A stretch of DNA of 13,821 nt from JBMORL01 sp049322335 (lineage in GTDB: Bacteria; Bacteroidota; Bacteroidia; Flavobacteriales_D; UBA2798): positions 1 to 13,821 of the forward strand of contig JBMORL010000066.1 in assembly GCA_049322335.1 (NCBI GenBank), written 5' to 3'. The position numbers and the translations under genes were made by a program. A model generated the notes under the pieces. The model saw only the letters and a program-made list of their open reading frames with translations, ran no database searches and was not told the DNA's origin. Below are positions 6,661 through 13,821 of the stretch, one piece after another. Position 1 is the first letter of the stretch; each line of letters opens with the position of its first letter.

Positions 6661-8658
6661 CTATTGCAAAGGAACGCGAATGGTAGCAACTGTTCCGCTT
6701 TCAGGCCCCGGCTCCCAGTTAATTTCACCGCTGATGGTACTGATGCGGCTGCTGATGTTTTTTAATCCTATTCCGTCACTTTCTTCTTCTGCATCCATTC
6801 CTTTGCCGTTATCTTCCACCACCAGTATCAAAAATCCTTTATTTACAAAAAGCTGTACGTTCACCTGGGTAGCCCCCGAGTGTTTGATGATATTATTCAC
6901 CAGTTCCTGGCAAATACGATAAACGGATAATTCTATATTTTCAGCCAAACGATTTTCCAGTCCATATTCCTCGAACTGGTATTTTATTGCTGTATTTCCC
7001 AATGATTTTCCAAGCATATCTTCAATGGCTGCGGCCAGTCCTACTTCTCCAAGCACTTTGGGCATCATCTGGTGAGAGATGGTTCTTACATCAGCAGCGG
7101 CATCATCCAGTATTCTGGCCAGTTGATTTATTTTTTCATTTTGCTTTTCATCCTTGGTTTCCGAAGAAAATTTCTGCCACGCCATTTTTAATCCGCTCAA
7201 CTGCTGTCCTACACCATCATGCAAATCTTTGGCAATTCGTTTTCTTTCTTCTTCGGTGGCAATAAAAACAGCTTTTAGTCCTTCTTCCCTTTCTTCAATT
7301 ATTTTTTGCTGATACAATTGTTGTTCTGTTTTTCTCTTCCGGTAGTAATAAAATACGATTAGTAAAATAACGATTACGCAAAGCATTCCTCCGCCCACCA
7401 TCCAGTTTCGTTTCAATAAAGCATCTTTTTCAGCTTCCTTTATTTTCAGCTGTGCTTCCTGGTTTTTGATGGTAAGTTCACGGTTTTCTTTTTCTTTTTT
7501 TTCGGTTTCGTATTTTACTTCCATTTCACTGAACTTAGCGAGGCGGTCGTCATTAAAAATAGAATCTTTCAGCCCTTCATATCGTTTGCGATAATAAAAA
7601 GCCTTTTCAATATCGCCCAATCCTTTGTAAGAATCGGATAAAACATCATAAATCTGTGATCGCAGTTTGTCCAGCTGATGTTGTTCAGTAAACGGCAATG
7701 CTTCGAGCAGGTAAATTTTTGCTTTTTCGTAAGCCCCCAGATCGTTATACACCGAACCGATATTGGTTCCGTATTGGGCCATTCCTGCCGGATCATCGGT
7801 TTGTTTACTGAGTTCGTATGCCTCCAAATAGTAGCTCAATCCTTTTTCATTATCGCCCATCAAACGGTAAGCTACGCCAAGATTGTTATCGCAGATGGAA
7901 ACATCCTGCAGTGCATTTACTTTCAGTAATAATTCGCGCGCCTTTAAATTCCAGAAAACAGAAGAATCAGGTTTATTTGTTTTCTGGTAATACACACCTA
8001 TATTTCCATAGGAAGAACCCAGCCCGTAGGTAAAATCAATTTCTGTAAATATTTCCGTGGCACGAAGGGCATACTCTTTCATTTTTTCGTAATTGCCCAT
8101 GCTTTTATGAATGTGGCAGATGTTGTTGAGTGTTTGCCCGATGGCCTGTTTGTCTTCCAGTTCTTCGAAAACAGCTAATGCTTCCTGGTGATATTTGAGC
8201 GCTTCTTCGTATTTCGATTGTTCAATATAAATACTGCCTATTTTGCTTTTGGAAGAGCCGATACCCTTTTTGTCATTGAGCATCTTTCTTCGTTTTAAAG
8301 CTTCGAAATTAGCTTCCAGCCCTTTTTCAAATTCCCCGGTTTTAAGATAAATAATCCCCAGCCCGTTATACGAATCGGCTATTGATTTTTGATCGCCTGT
8401 TATATGCGCTTCTTCCAGTGCCCGGAGTGAATATTGTTTGGCTTTTTTCAGGTCGTAAAAACAATATTCCCACGAAAGTTCATTCAGTAAAAATATTTTT
8501 TCAGTTCCTGATGATTTTTTCAAAAGTGTTTCAAGGCTGTCAGCAACCCGGTTTTGTGCAGAAATAATATTGGTTAAAAAAGTAAAAAAAACAAAGTACA
8601 TGAAGTAAAAACAAATGGTAATTTGTTTTCTTAAACTGTATTTCGCCTCATGGCTCAT
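6661..8658 (-). CDS. TPR-repeat membrane sensor histidine kinase (HisKA_3/HATPase)
   Basis: A 665-residue kinase. An N-terminal hydrophobic segment (about 12-30, rich in Phe and Tyr) acts as signal or anchor. Residues about 40-375 are tetratricopeptide repeats (units such as SYNGLGIIYLKTGEFEKGL and SSYGNIGVYYQKTNKP), placed outside the inner membrane. A charged coiled coil (about 380-415) leads to a membrane helix beginning near W419 (VGGGMLCVIVILLIVFYYY). The cytosolic part has the phospho-acceptor H480 in IAKDLHDGVGQQLS, an N box ELVNNIIKHS, a DNGKGMD box and GIGLKNI. This layout is common in Bacteroidota kinases that pair with NarL-type regulators, and the regulator gene follows after 18 bases. 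The ligand is unknown; the TPRs could bind protein or peptide. The ATG at 8658 is the only one of three repeated ATGs in the right frame. The gene follows the carboxylase gene after 23 bases. Confidence 0.93.
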   Translation of the reverse strand: MSHEAKYSLRKQITICFYFMYFVFFTFLTNIISAQNRVADSLETLLKKSSGTEKIFLLNELSWEYCFYDLKKAKQYSLRALEEAHITGDQKSIADSYNGLGIIYLKTGEFEKGLEANFEALKRRKMLNDKKGIGSSKSKIGSIYIEQSKYEEALKYHQEALAVFEELEDKQAIGQTLNNICHIHKSMGNYEKMKEYALRATEIFTEIDFTYGLGSSYGNIGVYYQKTNKPDSSVFWNLKARELLLKVNALQDVSICDNNLGVAYRLMGDNEKGLSYYLEAYELSKQTDDPAGMAQYGTNIGSVYNDLGAYEKAKIYLLEALPFTEQHQLDKLRSQIYDVLSDSYKGLGDIEKAFYYRKRYEGLKDSIFNDDRLAKFSEMEVKYETEKKEKENRELTIKNQEAQLKIKEAEKDALLKRNWMVGGGMLCVIVILLIVFYYYRKRKTEQQLYQQKIIEEREEGLKAVFIATEEERKRIAKDLHDGVGQQLSGLKMAWQKFSSETKDEKQNEKINQLARILDDAAADVRTISHQMMPKVLGEVGLAAAIEDMLGKSLGNTAIKYQFEEYGLENRLAENIELSVYRICQELVNNIIKHSGATQVNVQLFVNKGFLILVVEDNGKGMDAEEESDGIGLKNISSRISTISGEINWEPGPESGTVATIRVPLQ

Positions 8659-8672
8659 GACTGACGCCTCAT
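8645..8672. repeat. Short heptanucleotide tandem array (GCCTCAT) over the TPR kinase start codon
   Basis: Four adjacent 7-base units on the plus strand: GCCTCAT, GGCTCAT, GACTGAC, GCCTCAT. On the coding strand three of them contain ATG (8672, 8658, 8651). Because the unit is not a multiple of three, each ATG falls in a different frame and only the one at 8658 opens the kinase. The array is short and one unit is degenerate, so it may be a relic. Confidence 0.55.
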
Positions 8673-8681
8673 CGCTTTTCC

Positions 8682-10223
8682 CTATAAAGGAATATTTCCA
8701 TGTTTTTTCTTCGGCAGGTTTTTCACTTTATTTTTCAGCATATCAAATGCGCGAATCAGTTTTTCACGGGTTTGTTCGGGTTTTATCACTTCATCCACAA
8801 ATCCGCGTTCGGCTGCACGATAAGGATTAGCAAACATTTCGGTGTATTCTTTTTCTTTTTCTTTCAGTTTTTCCACCGGGTCTTTTGCTTCGCTGATTTC
8901 TTTTTTGAAAATAATTTCGGCTGCTCCTTTGGCTCCCATTACTGCGATTTCGGCTGTAGGCCAGGCAAAATTCATATCGGCACCGATGTGTTTGGAGTTC
9001 ATAACGTCATAGGCACCTCCGTAAGCTTTTCTTGTAATAACTGTTATCCGGGGAACCGTGGCTTCACAAAATGCATACAACAGCTTTGCCCCGTTGGAAA
9101 TGATGCCGTGCCATTCCTGGTCGGTGCCGGGCAAAAATCCGGGAACATCTTCGAAAACCAGCAGCGGAATATTAAACGAATCACAAAAACGCACAAACCG
9201 GGCCGCTTTGTTGGAGGATTTAATATCGAGCACACCTGCAAGATAAGCCGGCTGATTGGCAACTATACCAATACTTTTTCCCGCCAGCCGCGCAAATCCC
9301 ACTACAATGTTTTCTGCAAAATCCCTGTGCACTTCAAAAAAACTGTCTTCGTCCATTGTATGGCTGATCACATCCCGCATGTCATACGGCTGATTAGGAT
9401 TTTCGGGTATAATATCATTTAAAGCAAGGCGCAGCTCGTTAGCCGGTTCATATTTCATCCGGGGCGGCTCTTCCTCACAATTCAGCGGAATGTAACTGAA
9501 AAGTTTTTTAAGCTGGCGTATACATTCCAGGCCGTTGGCAGCAGTAAAATGTGTAACGCCCGATTTCACTGCATGCGTCATCGCTCCGCCCAGTTCTTCT
9601 GAAGTCACTTCCTCATGCGTCACCGTTTTCACCACGTTGGGGCCGGTAACAAACATGTAAGAATTATTTTCCACCATAAAAACAAAATCGGTAAGTGCCG
9701 GTGAATATACCGCACCACCCGCACAAGGGCCCATGATAGCAGATAACTGTGGAATTACTCCCGAAGCCAGTGTATTCCTGTAAAAAATATCTGCATATCC
9801 CGCCAGCGAAACCACACCTTCCTGTATGCGCGCTCCGCCTGAATCATTGAGGCCAATAACAGGACACCCGTTTTCCATGGCGAGATCCATGATCTTACAA
9901 ATTTTTTCCGCATGTGTTTCAGAAAGTGAACCTCCGAAAACAGTAAAATCCTGCGAAAAAACATACACCTGTCTTCCATCAATGGTTCCATAACCCGTTA
10001 CCACCCCATCGCCCAAATATTTTTCTTTATCCAAACCGAAATCAGAAGAACGGTGCGTTACCATCATCCCTATTTCTTCAAAACTTCCTTCATCCAGCAG
10101 AAAATGTATCCGCTCGCGGGCAGTCATTTTTCCTTTTTTATGCTGGGCTTCAATGCGCGATTTTCCACCCCCCAACAGGGCTTCATTTCGCTTGCTTTCC
10201 AGTTCTTTTATTTTCTTGTTCAT
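8682..10223 (-). CDS. pccB: Acyl-CoA carboxylase carboxyltransferase subunit (propionyl-CoA carboxylase beta chain type)
   Basis: A 513-residue biotin-dependent carboxyltransferase of the usual length for the family. It moves the carboxyl group from carboxybiotin to an acyl-CoA, most likely propionyl-CoA to methylmalonyl-CoA. The N-terminal crotonase-fold half shows the MTARERI motif (33-39), GGARIQEGV (129-137) and GPCAGGAVYSPAL (165-177). The C-terminal half has FEDVPGFLPG, RKAYGGAYDVM and NPYRAAERGFVDEVI. These fit PccB and its close relatives, the alpha subunits of methylmalonyl-CoA decarboxylase; sequence alone does not fully separate the two. The biotin carboxylase and biotin carrier subunits are not in the window, so they must be encoded elsewhere. 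The gene is first of three minus-strand genes. The kinase start lies 23 bases downstream, so read-through into it is likely. The ATG at 10223 agrees with the family N-terminus. Confidence 0.95.
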   Translation of the reverse strand: MNKKIKELESKRNEALLGGGKSRIEAQHKKGKMTARERIHFLLDEGSFEEIGMMVTHRSSDFGLDKEKYLGDGVVTGYGTIDGRQVYVFSQDFTVFGGSLSETHAEKICKIMDLAMENGCPVIGLNDSGGARIQEGVVSLAGYADIFYRNTLASGVIPQLSAIMGPCAGGAVYSPALTDFVFMVENNSYMFVTGPNVVKTVTHEEVTSEELGGAMTHAVKSGVTHFTAANGLECIRQLKKLFSYIPLNCEEEPPRMKYEPANELRLALNDIIPENPNQPYDMRDVISHTMDEDSFFEVHRDFAENIVVGFARLAGKSIGIVANQPAYLAGVLDIKSSNKAARFVRFCDSFNIPLLVFEDVPGFLPGTDQEWHGIISNGAKLLYAFCEATVPRITVITRKAYGGAYDVMNSKHIGADMNFAWPTAEIAVMGAKGAAEIIFKKEISEAKDPVEKLKEKEKEYTEMFANPYRAAERGFVDEVIKPEQTREKLIRAFDMLKNKVKNLPKKKHGNIPL

Positions 10224-10242
10224 AAGTGTCTTTTACCAGCGA

Positions 10243-10250
10243 TAAATGTA
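10243..10250 (-). promoter_or_regulatory. Possible -7 box of the carboxyltransferase gene (TACATTTA)
   Basis: On the minus strand TACATTTA (10250-10243) differs from TAnnTTTG in the last base only and lies about 20 bases before the ATG at 10223. No good -33 element was found. It is one of several TAnnTTTA boxes at like distances from starts in this window, which is its main support. Confidence 0.3.
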
Positions 10251-10313
10251 GTGATTAGTTGCAAGTGATCGAGTTGAATATTAGGTAATGTTTATACCAA
10301 AAATCATGTAATG

Positions 10314-10328
10314 TGTTGATTTTCAACA
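10314..10328. promoter_or_regulatory. Dyad TGTTGA-TTT-TCAACA in the pccB/DUF3108 divergent region
   Basis: A perfect 6-base inverted repeat with a 3-base centre in the 191-base region between two divergent genes. It could be an operator or small hairpin. A partly matching pair, ATCATG/TGTGTT near 10303-10317 and AACACATGAT near 10353-10362, encloses it. No regulator is known for it, and AT-rich DNA makes such dyads fairly common. Nothing else was recognised in 10224-10414. Confidence 0.3.
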
Positions 10329-10414
10329 TATAATAATTAACATAAAACCTAAAACACATGATCCGCCACAACAATGGAACAGTTTTTGCGTAATTATCAT
10401 CAAAACCCAATGAC

Positions 10415-11218
10415 ATGAATACTGTAAAAGCTTTATTGACCATTGCCCTCGGCAGCCAGGTGTTGCTGGCAGGAGCCGTGAAGCAGGGCGAAAACACTAC
10501 GACTTACCGAAAAGTGGAAAACCAGGCATTTGTAGCCGGTGAAGAACTTCGCTACCGTTTGCATTATGGATTTGTAGATGCCGGTGAAGCAGTATTAAAA
10601 GTGAAAGAGTGCGAGAAAAAAATAAACGGGCGCAAATTATTTCACGTGGAAGGCGTGGGAAAATCCATCAGTGCGTTTGATTGGTTTTATGTGGTGCGCG
10701 ACCGTTACGAATCGTATATTGATTCGGAAGGAATGTTTCCCTGGCTGTTTGTACGCAGGGTGAACGAAGGCGGATACATCATCAACCAGGATTATACTTA
10801 CCTGCAACATAAGAAAAAAGTGGACAATGGTGCCGGAAAAACTTTTGATGTTCCCGAAGCGGCACAGGATATGATCTCGGCTTTTTATTATGCACGTACG
10901 ATTGATTTCAGCAAAGCGAAAGTGGGAGAAGAATTCACCATTCCCCTGTTTTATGATGATACCAATTTTCCTTTGAAAATACGTTACATGGGAAAAGAAA
11001 CCATCAAACTGAGAATGGGAAAATTTAAATGCCTGAAATTTGCTCCCGTAGTGGAAAAAGGAAGAATTTTTAAAACAGAAGACGACCTTTCTGTCTGGAT
11101 CTCTGACGACCAGAACAAAATTCCCCTGCTTGCCAAAGCAAAAATTTTAGTGGGGTCCATCAAAATGGAAGTGGTGGAATATAAAAACCTTGCCGGGCCA
11201 ATATCGGAAGTGAAATAA
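10415..11218 (+). CDS. Exported DUF3108-family protein
   Basis: A 267-residue protein with an N-terminal signal peptide (about 1-21, ending near LLAGAVKQG) and a mature beta-rich domain. It opens with AGEELRYRLHYGFVDAGEAVLKV and goes on with GVGKSISAFDWFYVVRDRYESYID, EAAQDMISAFYYART and a C-terminal DDLSVWISDDQNKIPLLAKAKI. This order of motifs is typical of the DUF3108 family, a periplasmic or outer-membrane-associated group without a firmly known role. There is no lipobox. It is divergent from the carboxyltransferase gene and closed by a strong intrinsic terminator, so it is mostly monocistronic, though tryptophan dioxygenase and M23 peptidase genes follow. The ATG at 10415 gives a good signal peptide; an earlier ATG at 10410 is out of frame. 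Confidence 0.88.
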   Translation: MNTVKALLTIALGSQVLLAGAVKQGENTTTYRKVENQAFVAGEELRYRLHYGFVDAGEAVLKVKECEKKINGRKLFHVEGVGKSISAFDWFYVVRDRYESYIDSEGMFPWLFVRRVNEGGYIINQDYTYLQHKKKVDNGAGKTFDVPEAAQDMISAFYYARTIDFSKAKVGEEFTIPLFYDDTNFPLKIRYMGKETIKLRMGKFKCLKFAPVVEKGRIFKTEDDLSVWISDDQNKIPLLAKAKILVGSIKMEVVEYKNLAGPISEVK

Positions 11219-11241
11219 ATAATCTGAATCCTGATTATACT

Positions 11242-11270
11242 AAACGGATGATCACTCATCCGTTTTTTTA
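11242..11270 (+). terminator. Strong rho-independent terminator after the DUF3108 gene
   Basis: A perfect 10-base stem, AAACGGATGA (11242-11251) with TCATCCGTTT (11256-11265), closes a TCAC loop and runs into a T tract to 11269. It lies 24 bases after the DUF3108 stop codon and would end that transcript before kynA. It is the clearest terminator in the window. Confidence 0.9.
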
Positions 11271-11370
11271 TTTATATCCGTCTGCTGTTTCTTGTTTTTA
11301 TACCGCTTCCGTTTAATTGTTAACCTCCGGCATTTGATAAATCTCATATTTTCTTTTGCTTCTAAATGGT

Positions 11371-11378
11371 TAACTTAG
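11371..11378 (+). promoter_or_regulatory. Possible -7 box of kynA (TAACTTAG)
   Basis: TAACTTAG matches five of the six fixed positions of TAnnTTTG and lies 15 bases before the kynA ATG. It resembles the TAACTTTA before the gene at 3012. The closest TTTTG (11354-11358) is only 12 bases upstream, too near for a usual -33 element. A promoter is expected here because a strong terminator precedes the gene. Confidence 0.3.
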
Positions 11379-11393
11379 CCAAAAATTCCGGCC

Positions 11394-12395
11394 ATGGAAA
11401 TGACACCTGAAATTGTAGAACGCTTACAGAAACTCGATGAAAAGTACCAGGCAATGGGACAAAGCATGTCGGGTTACCTGGACGGATTACTCACCTCCAA
11501 TTTTCTTTCTTACTGGGATTATACCCACGTAGACACACTGCTTTCGCTGCAAAATCCGAAAACCGATTTTCCGGATGAAATGATTTTTATTATCTACCAC
11601 CAGATTACCGAACTGTATTTTAAACTTTCGCTGCATGAGCTGGAACAGGTAGCCAACAACGGAAGAAATGTTTTGCCCAATGGTGAAGACAAAGGATGGA
11701 ATACAGAACCTGATCCGAAATTGTTTACCGAACGCATCATGCGCGTAAACCGTTATTTCGAAGCGCTCACCAAATCGTTTGACATCATGGTAGACGGAAT
11801 GGAACCTGAACAGTTTCTCCGTTTCAGAATGGCTTTATTGCCGGCTTCGGGTTTTCAAAGCGCACAATACCGGATGGTGGAAATATCATCAGCTGATTTT
11901 ATTCGCCTTGTGGATAAAGATGTGCGTTCAAAGTTTGAAGGAAAAAATGCTTCAATAGAAGAAATGTATGAACACATTTACTGGAAACAGGGAGCTACCG
12001 AACTGGCTACCGGTAAAAAAACACTGACATTAAAACAATTTGAAAAAAAATATTCGGGGAAATTCATTGCGATGGCCAAAGAATATAAAACCAAAAACAT
12101 GTGGGCCAAATTCACAGAGCTGGAGAAAAAAGGAAAAGCCACCGAACAACTGAAAAATGCCCTTCGCGAACTGGATGTGAATGTAAATATCAACTGGCCG
12201 CTGGTGCACTACAAATCCGCAGTACGTTATCTTCAGCAGGATGCCAGAGATGTGGCCGCCACCGGGGGAACCAACTGGCAGAAATATTTGCCCCCGCGAT
12301 TCCAGAAAAGAATTTTTTATCCCTCACTGTGGTCCGAACAGGAAATGAACGACTGGGGAAAAGCATGGGTGGATACGAATATTTTTAAAAAATAA
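11394..12395 (+). CDS. kynA: Tryptophan 2,3-dioxygenase
   Basis: A 333-residue haem enzyme that opens the indole ring of L-tryptophan to N-formylkynurenine, the first step of the kynurenine pathway, in the cytosol. Family marks are LSYWDYTHVDTLLSLQ (about 38-53), IFIIYHQITELYFKLSLHELEQ (N-terminal active-site helix), GFQSAQYRMVE and, near the C-terminus, H272 (in PLVHYKSAVRYLQ), the expected proximal haem ligand. The substrate loop reads ATGGTNWQKYL where many bacterial enzymes have GTGGSSGxxYL; the Thr is kept. It is longer than typical bacterial homologues of about 270-290 residues, with an extra charged helical stretch (about 180-255). I believe both traits are shared by Bacteroidota homologues. 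No other kynurenine-pathway gene is in the window. Six bases separate it from the M23 gene, so they form an operon. The start could also be the ATG two codons later. Confidence 0.93.
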   Translation: MEMTPEIVERLQKLDEKYQAMGQSMSGYLDGLLTSNFLSYWDYTHVDTLLSLQNPKTDFPDEMIFIIYHQITELYFKLSLHELEQVANNGRNVLPNGEDKGWNTEPDPKLFTERIMRVNRYFEALTKSFDIMVDGMEPEQFLRFRMALLPASGFQSAQYRMVEISSADFIRLVDKDVRSKFEGKNASIEEMYEHIYWKQGATELATGKKTLTLKQFEKKYSGKFIAMAKEYKTKNMWAKFTELEKKGKATEQLKNALRELDVNVNINWPLVHYKSAVRYLQQDARDVAATGGTNWQKYLPPRFQKRIFYPSLWSEQEMNDWGKAWVDTNIFKK

Positions 12396-12401
12396 ATCTC
12401 A

Positions 12402-13679
12402 TTGGGAAAAAAAGCCGCCACCCTTTTATTTTCTCTTTGGATTTTTGCTGTGATCTTTTTGCCCTCCTGCGGAAATGAATCGGTGCAGGAAGCCAAAACA
12501 AAAGACACCACAAAACCAAAACCACCGCGCATTGAATACGGTTACCTGCTGGACACTTTTAACGTGGTGCAGGATCATGTAAAAAGTGGTATGACATTAA
12601 GCCATTTACTCGCTCCCTACGGAATTTCACAGCAGGACATCAATACAGCTGCACAGATAGCCAAAGACAGCGCAGGACTGAATTATATCACCGAAGGAAA
12701 CAAATACACTGTTCTCCGCTCGCGCGACACCAGCAAAACATATTGCTGCATCTATGAAAAAAACCGGGTAGAATATGTAATCTTTGATTTTAGCGATTCA
12801 CTGAATGTAAAACATATAAAACGTCCGGTTACTATAGAAGAAAAAACTCTCACGGGTGTAATCGAAAAAAATTCCAATCTTGTGCTTACCATCAAAAACA
12901 GCTTAAATGACGAAGCCGTTAGTGGCGAACTGGCCGAAGAAATTGCCCAGGTGTTTGCATGGACCATTGATTTCTTTAAGTTGTATCCTGATGATAAATT
13001 CAAGGTGGTTTACGAACAGAAAAACGTAGAGGGCGAACCTTATGGCGTGGGAAAAATAAAAGCCGTTTACTTTTACAATATCAACAAACCTTATTATGCT
13101 TTCCGCTTTGAACAGGAGGGCGAGGTAAGTTATTTTGATGAAAACGGAAAAGGAATGAAGCGTCCGTTTTTACAGGCACCATTAAAATTCAGCCGCATCA
13201 CATCAGGATTTTCATTAAAACGTTTTCATCCCGTACAAAAAACATGGAAAGCCCATTTGGGAACCGATTATGGTGCGCCCACCGGAACCCCGATCATGGC
13301 TGTAGGTGATGGCACCATTGAAGCAGCCGGATATACGCAATACAACGGCAATTATGTAAAAGTTAAACACAACAGCACGTATCAAACCGCTTACCTGCAT
13401 ATGAGTAAAATTGAAAAGGGAATTCGTCCCGGGGTAAAAGTGAAACAAAGTGATATAATCGGTTACGTTGGTTCTACCGGACTTGCCACCGGCCCGCATG
13501 TATGTTACCGCTTCTGGAAAAACGGGCAACAGATCGATCCAAAATCAGAAAAATTTCAATCTACCGAACCGGTGAAGGAAGGAAATATGAATGCATACAA
13601 TGCCATAAAAGATCCGCTGAAGGCGCGGTTGGATTCGCTGAAAATTGCCGATATTAGCAGTAACCAAACTGCCCAATGA
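12402..13679 (+). CDS. M23-family peptidoglycan endopeptidase lipoprotein with altered HxH motif
   Basis: A 425-residue envelope protein. The TTG start at 12402 is favoured: the in-frame kynA stop lies 6 bases upstream, the first in-frame ATG comes far too late, and TTG yields a lipoprotein signal peptide with lipobox LPSC (about 20-23). Residues about 40-270 form a LysM/OapA-like region (SGMTLSHLLAPYGIS, SGELAEEIAQVFAWTIDFF), as in MepM-type proteins. The LytM/M23 domain has H285-x3-D289 (HLGTDYG), H333 (YLHMS) and GPH366-V-C368-YRFW. In standard M23 enzymes the last motif is HxH and the second His binds zinc; here it is Cys. The enzyme should cut peptidoglycan cross-links if Cys can serve as a ligand. 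It is co-transcribed with kynA and overlaps the next gene by four bases (ATGA). Confidence 0.9.
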   Translation: MGKKAATLLFSLWIFAVIFLPSCGNESVQEAKTKDTTKPKPPRIEYGYLLDTFNVVQDHVKSGMTLSHLLAPYGISQQDINTAAQIAKDSAGLNYITEGNKYTVLRSRDTSKTYCCIYEKNRVEYVIFDFSDSLNVKHIKRPVTIEEKTLTGVIEKNSNLVLTIKNSLNDEAVSGELAEEIAQVFAWTIDFFKLYPDDKFKVVYEQKNVEGEPYGVGKIKAVYFYNINKPYYAFRFEQEGEVSYFDENGKGMKRPFLQAPLKFSRITSGFSLKRFHPVQKTWKAHLGTDYGAPTGTPIMAVGDGTIEAAGYTQYNGNYVKVKHNSTYQTAYLHMSKIEKGIRPGVKVKQSDIIGYVGSTGLATGPHVCYRFWKNGQQIDPKSEKFQSTEPVKEGNMNAYNAIKDPLKARLDSLKIADISSNQTAQ

Positions 13680-13821
13680 AATTTATTTTTTCTTTCCTTT
13701 CAATAATTGTTTTTCTTCCCTGCGCCTTCCCCCAGGGCAAAGACTGCCAGGATATTGAACGGTATATTCCGCGCGATCATTCTTCGGGAGAAGTGTTGAT
13801 CCATGTGATGATTCATGTGGT
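13676..13821 (+). CDS. Start of an exported protein, cut by the window end
   Basis: Only 48 full codons are present. The ATG overlaps the M23 stop (ATGA), so translation is likely coupled. The first 20 or so residues are a signal peptide (MKFIFSFLSIIVFLPC, then a cleavage region near AFPQG). The short mature part contains KDCQDIERYIP and GEVLIHVMIHV. I do not recognise the family. The hydrophobic strand with paired His could belong to a metalloprotease propeptide or a beta-rich domain, but there is too little to tell. Its place in the kynA-M23 operon suggests an envelope role. Confidence 0.7.
   Translation, partial: MKFIFSFLSIIVFLPCAFPQGKDCQDIERYIPRDHSSGEVLIHVMIHV

Noticed and set aside
8700..9422. 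240-codon plus-strand open frame, very Phe-rich
   Set aside because: It is the reverse of the Lys/Glu-rich carboxyltransferase coding sequence (TTC/TTT opposite GAA/AAA), a usual shadow.
12389..12404. Frameshift or read-through joining kynA and the M23 gene into one protein
   Set aside because: The dioxygenase ends at a normal family C-terminus and the next codons start a lipoprotein signal peptide, so two separate proteins fit better.

Overview
The window reads as chromosomal DNA of a member of the Bacteroidota. The signs are AT-rich non-coding DNA, starts without clear Shine-Dalgarno sequences, several upstream boxes close to the phylum's TAnnTTTG -7 element, two HisKA_3/NarL-type two-component systems, and Bacteroidota-style protein families (STAS/SEC14-like small protein, DUF3108, M23 lipoprotein next to tryptophan 2,3-dioxygenase). 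No rRNA, tRNA, insertion sequence, integrase or CRISPR array was seen. Coding density is high, and no gene-free stretch exceeds about 190 bases. The genus cannot be fixed from the sequence alone.

Layout. (1) 35-2850, minus strand: a two-gene operon with a large PLP-dependent alpha-oxoamine-synthase-like/GNAT-like fusion protein and an unrecognised 81-residue protein. A degenerate 7-base tandem repeat (1514-1604) encodes the linker between the two enzyme domains. (2) 2851-3011: a divergent control region with two TTACGTAA palindromes exactly one helical turn apart. (3) 3012-5228, plus strand: an overlapping three-gene operon of a STAS/SEC14-like protein, a soluble PAS histidine kinase and a NarL-family response regulator. 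(4) 5212-5853, minus: an exported thioredoxin-like protein whose 3' end overlaps the regulator tail to tail. (5) 5983-10223, minus: a carboxyltransferase subunit (pccB-like), a TPR membrane histidine kinase and a second NarL-family regulator, closely spaced in one direction. A second short 7-base repeat spans the kinase start codon. (6) 10415-13821, plus: an exported DUF3108 protein closed by a strong intrinsic terminator, then tryptophan 2,3-dioxygenase (kynA), an M23 endopeptidase lipoprotein with an altered zinc motif, and the start of another exported protein, packed as an operon.

How the parts may work together. The fusion gene and the first two-component operon are divergent and share the palindrome-bearing region, so the regulator at 4542 is a candidate controller of the fusion operon (inference). 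The fusion protein has the parts to make an amino-ketone by decarboxylative condensation and to acylate an amine in one polypeptide. A role in an aminolipid or sphingoid/sulfonolipid-like pathway is the most attractive hypothesis, but the substrate cannot be read from the sequence. The carboxylase subunit and the second two-component system lie together but have no obvious shared role. The last block joins a cytosolic tryptophan-degrading enzyme to cell-envelope proteins.
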